The notes beneath the pieces were generated by a model. It was not told the origin of the DNA. It worked only from the letters and a program-made list of their open reading frames with translations, and did no database searches. Below are positions 13,413 to 18,189 of a stretch of 18,189 nucleotides of DNA, piece after piece. Origin of the DNA: Desulfotomaculum sp. (lineage in GTDB: Bacteria; Bacillota; Desulfotomaculia; Desulfotomaculales; Nap2-2B). How positions within the stretch are numbered: position 1 is the stretch's first letter; each line of letters starts with the position of its first letter. The position numbers and the translations under genes were made by a program. The DNA lies in assembly GCA_003485325.1 (NCBI GenBank), contig DMZI01000069.1, positions 1-18,189 on the forward strand, written 5' to 3'.

Positions 13413-15836
13413 ATGTTTTTGGCTTCAAGGCCGCTTTTGATATTTACCTGTTTGGTAATCTCCGGAATAGTTCTGTCGGTCTATCTTAATATACCGCCGG
13501 GTTTTCTTTTGCCATTGCTGTGTATTGTCTTCTTCGCCGCCGTAATAGGCTATCTTTTTTCGTGGAGGGTTTCCGGCATTGCCCTTATCTTATTATTTTT
13601 CCTGATCGGAGTATTTTACGGAGCTATTTCAAACAATCAGGTGAACCCTGATCTATTCCGGTATACAGGCCACTGGGTCACTCTGGAAGGGGTAGTTTGC
13701 TCTGAACCTGATTTAAGGCAGGATAAGGTTATCTACAAACTGGATCTGATAAAAATAAAAACTGGGGATGAACAAAGCCATTTAAAGGCCAGGGTATTGG
13801 TGCAGGCCCCGAAGCCGGATAAAGTATACTGCTTTGGAGATCTATTAAGGGTTCACGGATTGCTGGTCCGTCCCGATGAGCCCGGGAATCCAGGTGAATT
13901 TAATTATAGATTTTACCTGGCCAGGCAGGGGATAGGGGTGATCTTAAGGGCTCCCGGTTCTGAAGACTTTGTTTTGCTTGGTGTCAAGGGAAATCCGTTT
14001 ATGCGTCAGCTGCTGCTTTTAAAGAAAAAAATCATTATGGTGCAGCAGCAAACCCTGCCGGCAGACAAGGCCGCCTTAGTAAACGGGATTGTTTTCGGGA
14101 CCCAGGGCCAGATACCGGAAAAGATGTGGGAAGTTTTCAGCCAGACTGGAATCGTTCACATTTTAAGCGTATCAGGAATGCATGTAGGTCTTGTTTTGGC
14201 CGGGGCAATTGCTCTTGCGAAACTTTTGAACATCACAGGCCTTCCGGGGACCTTATTAATTTCTTTGCTGGTCATCCTTTATTCACTTTTTTGCGGCATG
14301 GGTCCGGCGGTGAGCCGTTCAGCCCTGATGGCCTTAATGTTTCTCTGGTCGCATCGTTTGGGGCGCAAACAGGATTGGCCGACGACCCTTTCTTTGGCCG
14401 CTTTGATAATTTTGCTTTGGAAGCCCATGGCCATCTATGATGTTGGTTTTCAACTCTCTTTTTCAGCCACCTGGGGAATACTTTACCTTGGCCCGGTTAT
14501 CAGCGAACTGCTAAAAAAGTATACCGGGTGGCCTGTCTGGATTCAAACGACCATTTGGGTTTCACTCGCCGCTCAGTTGGCCACACTGCCGCTCGTAGCC
14601 CTGTACTACAATATTATTTCACCCGTCTCCTTGTTGGCCAATATTTTAGCCGTTCCTTTAACAACCGTAATTTTGGCTTTAGGTGTATGTTCCGGTATTC
14701 TGGGCCTTTTTTCTGTATTTTCGGCCGGTCTGATCAATGCCTGTACGTCTGCAGTTTTAGATGTTTTTACCGCGATTGTTTCTTTATTGAATAACCTGCC
14801 CGGTTCGTTTATTTCCGTACCCAGCCCTCCTTTAATTATCATACCTGTCTGGTTTATCGTTTTGTTTTTTTCAGCAAGGATTTTCAACAAAAAGAACGCT
14901 TCAATCACAATCCGGTTTTTATTTGAAAAGCGAAACGCTCTTGTTATAACTGTGGTTATAGCTGTGACGGCTATACTGTTCTTTAAGGCGCCGTCAGAAA
15001 AACAACTGGTCATGCATATGATTGATGTCGGACAGGGGGAGAGTATTTTAATCCAATTTCCCGCAGGGAAAAACATGCTGGTTGATACCGGCGGCTGGAA
15101 TGGTGAATTGGTTACCGGCGCCGGGGCCGGGGACAAAGTGGTTGTGCCTTACCTGCAGAGGCTGGGAATACACAGGCTGGATGCCCTGCTGCTTACTCAC
15201 TCGCACGAGGACCATACGGGGGGCGCTGCGGCAGTCGTGAAAAGCATTCCAGTTGCTCTAATAATAGTATCTTCCGCCGCTCAAAAAACAGATTTGCCTT
15301 CCGGGGCTTCGTCTGAAGAGGACCCTTACTCCCGTCTTCTGGAAGGTTTTCAGAAAAAAGGGGTTAATCTTCGGGCCGTTAAGGAGGGGGACAGGCTAAT
15401 GCTTGATCCGGATGTGGAAATAAAGGTACTTGGCCCCTATTTGAGGCGAGCTTACCTGACAGACGATGAAAATAACAGCTCGGTGGTTTTGATGATCCGC
15501 TACGGACGGCAAAAATTTCTTTTAACCGGGGATATAAGCGTTGAAGCTCAGGAAGGCCTTTTAAAATCGGGAGCTGATCTTCGGGCTGATATCCTTAAAA
15601 TACCCCATCATGGCAGCAAGCTGATCAGATCTTTTGTGGAGAGGGTTCACCCTTCATTTGCCCTGATCTCCGTAGGGAATCGTAACCGTTTCTTCCTGCC
15701 CAAACCTGAAACAGTAAAACTGCTCAAAGATTTAACTATCCCCGTCTACCGGACGGACAAGGACGGCGCAATAATTCTATATGCAAACGGCAGCACAATA
15801 AGAGTAAAAACAGGCAGGGGAACGGGGCCATGGTAA
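13413..15836 (+). CDS. comEC: ComEC/Rec2, DNA-uptake channel with metallo-beta-lactamase domain
   Basis: ComEC forms the inner-membrane channel that moves single-stranded DNA into the cell during transformation. The 807-residue protein has amino-terminal membrane helices, an OB-like extracytoplasmic region (about 75-190), the polytopic Competence domain (about 215-500; HILSVSGMHVGLVLAG, GPAVSRSALMALMFLWSHRL), and a C-terminal metallo-beta-lactamase domain from about 535 (MIDVGQGESILI, LVDTGG, then THSHEDHTGG with H596, H598, D600, H601; and KIPHHGS). Catalytic residues look intact. The start ATG at 13413 follows AGGGTGG too closely and GGAGAGG at 18 bases, so translation may be weak. The final residues TGPW come from a segment inserted after a 23-bp sequence that recurs at 17036. 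comEA is 4.1 kb upstream. Confidence 0.93.
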   Translation: MFLASRPLLIFTCLVISGIVLSVYLNIPPGFLLPLLCIVFFAAVIGYLFSWRVSGIALILLFFLIGVFYGAISNNQVNPDLFRYTGHWVTLEGVVCSEPDLRQDKVIYKLDLIKIKTGDEQSHLKARVLVQAPKPDKVYCFGDLLRVHGLLVRPDEPGNPGEFNYRFYLARQGIGVILRAPGSEDFVLLGVKGNPFMRQLLLLKKKIIMVQQQTLPADKAALVNGIVFGTQGQIPEKMWEVFSQTGIVHILSVSGMHVGLVLAGAIALAKLLNITGLPGTLLISLLVILYSLFCGMGPAVSRSALMALMFLWSHRLGRKQDWPTTLSLAALIILLWKPMAIYDVGFQLSFSATWGILYLGPVISELLKKYTGWPVWIQTTIWVSLAAQLATLPLVALYYNIISPVSLLANILAVPLTTVILALGVCSGILGLFSVFSAGLINACTSAVLDVFTAIVSLLNNLPGSFISVPSPPLIIIPVWFIVLFFSARIFNKKNASITIRFLFEKRNALVITVVIAVTAILFFKAPSEKQLVMHMIDVGQGESILIQFPAGKNMLVDTGGWNGELVTGAGAGDKVVVPYLQRLGIHRLDALLLTHSHEDHTGGAAAVVKSIPVALIIVSSAAQKTDLPSGASSEEDPYSRLLEGFQKKGVNLRAVKEGDRLMLDPDVEIKVLGPYLRRAYLTDDENNSSVVLMIRYGRQKFLLTGDISVEAQEGLLKSGADLRADILKIPHHGSKLIRSFVERVHPSFALISVGNRNRFFLPKPETVKLLKDLTIPVYRTDKDGAIILYANGSTIRVKTGRGTGPW
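15798..15820 (+). repeat. 23-bp direct repeat, left copy (inside comEC 3' end)
   Basis: Identical over 23 bases to 17036-17058; flanking bases differ on both sides. It begins exactly on a comEC codon (residue 796) and encodes IRVKTGRG's first seven residues. The two copies bracket the pseudogene block 15821-17035. Confidence 0.85.
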
Positions 15837-15839
15837 GCG

Positions 15840-15880
15840 TTATTTTGATCCAGGCTGCTGATCTTTTGCCCGGTATATAA
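15840..15880 (-). pseudogene. 41-bp relic of an ATP-dependent DNA ligase gene
   Basis: Matches 17455-17495, inside the ligase gene, at 38 of 41 positions and in the same orientation. The minus strand encodes YIPGKRSAAWIKI versus YTPGRRSAAWIKI in the intact gene, the region ending in ligase motif V. Two of the three differences change amino acids, so it looks like a remnant of a diverged second ligase gene rather than a fresh copy. Sequence on either side has no ligase similarity that I can see. Confidence 0.65.
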
Positions 15881-15909
15881 AAACGGCATCCCAGCGGTGG
15901 TATTGGGTA

Positions 15910-17017
15910 TTGACACATGTGGAAAAGAGTCGCAAAGTATTCTTTCTAAGCTGGCCGGAGGCTTTTCAGGCCGGTGTGGAAGCGGCCGGGGGGAAGGGGT
16001 GGAACATGGCAAGGCTTGACCGGTACGGGTTTTATATCCCCGCAGGAGGCGTTCTCGCGGCCAGCGCATATCAAATTTTGCAGAAGAAAACAATTTATTT
16101 GAAGACATGGCGGAAATCACGCGGAGTGCGGCTGTCGACAACATTGGAGAAAAGGAGATTGAGCAAAAACTCCTCCTGATCAGAGAAAAAATCAAGGCCG
16201 GGCAAATCCCTTCAAATATCCTATCCGGGATAAACTGGAGCCCAACCTGAAAAACATGGGCATACTGGGGGAGCCGGTGGCCGTCCGGTCTTCGGCTACC
16301 GCGGAAGATTCCGCCCAGGCATCTTTTGCCGGTATCCACAGTTCCTTTCTCAATGTCACAGGCTGGGAAAACATACTGAAAGCTGTCAAGGATTGCTATG
16401 CTTCTTTGTGGACACCCCGGGCGGCAGCGTACCGGCGAAAGCTGGGTTTGGCGGACCAGGATGTCCTGCCCGCGGTAGTGATAATGAAGATGGGGGCATT
16501 ATTGAGGAGCAGAGTGACATATTTTATTGCTCCTGGCCGGATTTGGTTTCCATTCTGGAGAGGGATTGGAACGGCGACGGACTGCGAGCCATGGTGGCGG
16601 CGCGAAAAGCAAGCCGGAGGGAAAAAAGAGGCGCTTGCCCCGCCTGACGTTATTTTAGGAAAAGAGCCGATCTTTGCGGAGCCTGTCGTACAGGATTCCG
16701 GTAATTACTTGCAAGGAGTGGCGACTGCTGCAGGGAAAGCCTCCGGCATTGCCCGGCTGATCAGACATCCGGGCGAAGGAAACAGGCTGCAGCCGGGAGA
16801 TATCCTGGTGGCGCCATCTACCGACCCGGGCTGGACGCCGCTGTTTTTAAAAGCCTGCGCGGTGGTCATGGAAACCGGAGGATACCTGTCCCACGGGTCC
16901 ATTGTGGCCAGGGAGTTCGGATTTCCTGCCGTGGTGAATGTACCGGGTGTCATGAAAGTTATTAAAGAAAGCCAAAAAATAATTGTAGACGGGGATGAAG
17001 GTAAGGTATTTCTTTAA
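15910..17017 (+). pseudogene. Degraded PEP-utilising enzyme (PEP synthase / rifampicin phosphotransferase-like)
   Basis: The intact family joins an ATP-grasp domain, a middle domain and a swivelling phosphohistidine domain. Here pieces of one protein lie in order but in different frames. First, KVFFLSWPEAFQAGVEAAGG...KGWNMARLDRYGFYIPAGGV (from TTG 15910). A shift near 16075 leads to EENNLFEDMAEITRSAAVDN...KIKAGQIPSN. A second shift near 16215 leads to LGEPVAVRSSATAEDSAQAS and CYASLWTPRAAAYRRK. Third, near 16495 comes a large internal deletion plus shift to IIEEQSDIFYCSWPDLVSIL. A last shift near 16630 leads to the C-terminal domain with the phosphohistidine motif GGYLSHGSIVAREFGFPAV, stop at 17017. 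About 350 codons remain of an ancestor usually near 800-900. C-terminal placement of the His domain favours the rifampicin-phosphotransferase-like architecture. Non-functional. Confidence 0.85.
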
Positions 17018-17035
17018 TAAAGCATAAAGCAAAAC

Positions 17036-17058
17036 ATAAGAGTAAAAACAGGCAGGGG
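17036..17058 (+). repeat. 23-bp direct repeat, right copy
   Basis: Identical to 15798-15820. If one copy and the intervening 1,238 bases were removed, the comEC frame would continue for about 21 codons to TGA at 17120-17122. Confidence 0.85.
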
Positions 17059-17062
17059 TGAT

Positions 17063-17188
17063 TTACGCCGGGTTTTCACCGTGCTTAATTTTACACCAGT
17101 GGTAGATAAAAATAGGCAGTGAAACTATAATCAACGCCACGCTGTTGACAACCTGCCTGGCTTTCGGCCTAAGAATCCTTGCCGGTTG
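17063..17188 (-). pseudogene. 3' relic of a small membrane protein gene, in frame after the ligase stop
   Basis: The minus strand directly after the ligase stop stays open in the same frame for 41 codons. It reads ...ARILRPKARQVVNSVALIIV then SLPIFIYHWCKIKHGENPA and stop (17063-17065). The pattern is a hydrophobic helix followed by aromatic and basic residues, typical of the end of a membrane protein. There is no start codon with a ribosome binding site. It is either a decayed gene tail or a sequence reached only by read-through of the ligase TAA. I do not recognise the family. Confidence 0.4.
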
Positions 17189-18004
17189 TTAAGTATCAAA
17201 GCCTACCCAGATACAATCACGCATGTTGTCTTTTGCCGTCCAGCTGGTAAATTTTACGCGCCCTTTGATACCCGAAGGTAAATAAATTGCATGTCCTTCA
17301 ACCTTGCCGTACCGGTCAAGCAATTTCTTCAAGACGGCTCTCTCATCAGGATTCATTCCGATGGCATGGCCTTGGATTCTGTCACCGCCGACCAGAATTC
17401 CCCCGTCCTTTTTTGAATATCCAAAGACATTAACAACCAGTTCCTGATAATTCTTTATCTTGATCCAGGCTGCTGATCTTCTGCCCGGTGTATAATAGCT
17501 GTTTTTTTTCTTGGCCACCATTCCCTCAAGTTTCAATTCCCTGACGGAATGCCAGAGGTCAATGCCCCTTTGGTCAACCCAGTCTATCTTACTGATTCCG
17601 TTTTTATCCCCCAGGACACCGGCAAGGATCCGCTTTCTGTCAGTTAACGGCAGGTCCATGGTAGATTTCCCGTCGTTCCAAAGAATATCCCAAACTACAT
17701 AGAACACCGGTGCCTTCCAGGCAGTTTTGTTTGCCTTAGCGGAGCTGGACAGGTATCTTTGCATAACTGCTTCAAAATCAGGCCTGCCGTTGGTGATAAC
17801 GGTAACTTCGCCGTCTAAGACAGCTTCCCGTGCAGAAATATCGGGTACAAGCTCCGGAAACGCGCTTGTGCAATCCCTGCCTGTCCTGCTTTGCAGGCGT
17901 ACGGTTATGCCGTCATAAAACATCAGACACCTTATACCGTCCACTTTCCACTCGAAAAGGTAATCTTTAGAGTCGAATGGTTTCTTTCTTGTTTCGAGCA
18001 GCAT
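17189..18004 (-). CDS. ATP-dependent DNA ligase, LigD-type catalytic core
   Basis: A 271-residue ligase that seals DNA nicks through a lysyl-AMP intermediate. This stand-alone core resembles the ligase domain of bacterial non-homologous end-joining LigD. Visible: motif I WKVDGIRC with nucleotidyl Lys K20; SRTGRD; motif III VLDGEVTVI; motif IV LEGMVAKK; motif V AAWIKIK; and a C-terminal OB-fold ending KFTSWTAKDNMRDCIWVGFD. The ATG at 18004 has no ribosome binding site. A clear GGGAGG (18038-18043) is 33 bases further up, and the in-frame codons after it include only a CTG (18023-18025), which would add LDFPVKP. That matches the usual 'P-M-L' lead-in of this family. No ku or polymerase/nuclease gene is in the window. 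Confidence 0.88.
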   Translation of the reverse strand: MLLETRKKPFDSKDYLFEWKVDGIRCLMFYDGITVRLQSRTGRDCTSAFPELVPDISAREAVLDGEVTVITNGRPDFEAVMQRYLSSSAKANKTAWKAPVFYVVWDILWNDGKSTMDLPLTDRKRILAGVLGDKNGISKIDWVDQRGIDLWHSVRELKLEGMVAKKKNSYYTPGRRSAAWIKIKNYQELVVNVFGYSKKDGGILVGGDRIQGHAIGMNPDERAVLKKLLDRYGKVEGHAIYLPSGIKGRVKFTSWTAKDNMRDCIWVGFDT

Positions 18005-18143
18005 CGGTTTTACAGGAAAATCCAGTACTAGGGATAACCTCCCTCTAAAGCCTATTTAAAAATGAAAATAGTCTTTGATGGAACAGCCACAATCTTATAA
18101 CCAGGATAATTTGGATATTTTCACCATTTATCTTCTCCGGCCT

Positions 18144-18172
18144 ATTCTTTTTTATGTATTTGAATCAGTCAA
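18144..18172 (-). promoter_or_regulatory. Possible promoter for the DNA ligase gene
   Basis: The minus strand has TTGACT (18167-18172), a 17-base spacer and AAGAAT (18144-18149), 5/6 and 4/6 matches to the housekeeping consensus. It would leave a leader of about 90 bases before the GGGAGG at 18038-18043. Nothing else recognisable in 18044-18189. Confidence 0.35.
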
Positions 18173-18189
18173 CCTGCAGGCTTTTCAGA

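Noticed and set aside
14606..15136. 176-codon minus-strand ORF within comEC
   Set aside because: Antisense shadow of the membrane-domain coding sequence with no start signals.
16256..17017. Intact 253-residue PEP-utilising protein
   Set aside because: The frame is only one portion of a frameshifted ancestor; the middle part in this frame is out-of-frame nonsense, and the preceding ATP-grasp segment is in other frames.

Overview
The window looks like chromosomal DNA of a spore-forming, anaerobic, low-to-mid GC Firmicute. My best guess is the Peptococcaceae/Desulfotomaculia type (Pelotomaculum- or Desulfotomaculum-like). Evidence: strong AGGAGG-type ribosome binding sites, frequent TTG/GTG starts, a sporulation-style sensor kinase, a MurT/GatD pair, comEA/comEC, an agrB-like gene, and several small proteins with no close match I can name. 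The genus is inference; no rRNA or other taxonomic marker is present.

Layout. 1-105: 5' end of an IS4-type transposase running off the left edge (minus strand). 404-3661: tight three-gene operon of a 5-TM membrane protein, an AgrB-type peptide-processing protease, and a multidomain (TM-GAF-PAS-HisKA-HATPase) kinase of the phosphorelay/sporulation type. A perfect Spo0A-box sequence lies upstream. No agrD peptide gene and no response regulator are visible. 3662-4031: gene-free spacer holding a tight cluster of DnaA-box sequences between two Spo0A-box sequences, then an MFS promoter containing an inverted repeat. 4032-5156: MFS transporter, then a terminator. 5422-7530: murT-gatD, which amidates glutamate in lipid II. 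7638-8615: nitronate-monooxygenase-like flavoprotein with Asn where the family usually has its catalytic His. 8646-9272: comEA.

9273-13412 separates comEA from comEC and looks like an accessory island. It contains an AT-rich Fic-domain protein (minus), a decayed cytosine methyltransferase fragment, two small unidentified proteins, a cupin, a very short ORF with a near-ideal Shine-Dalgarno ahead of a strong terminator, and a broken cyclophilin-like gene. 13413-15836 is comEC. Its last four codons come from a 1.24-kb segment bracketed by a 23-bp exact direct repeat. That segment carries a 41-bp ligase-gene relic and a frameshifted, internally deleted PEP-utilising enzyme (rifampicin-phosphotransferase-like). 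17063-17188 is a membrane-protein relic. 17189-18004 is a stand-alone LigD-type ATP-dependent DNA ligase (minus).

Functional themes: envelope and quorum/sporulation signalling on the left, DNA uptake (comEA/comEC) and end-joining ligase on the right, with two zones of gene decay inside the competence locus. The most interesting signals are the agrB-kinase operon without agrD, and the adjacent spacer in which DnaA-box and Spo0A-box sequences lie together.
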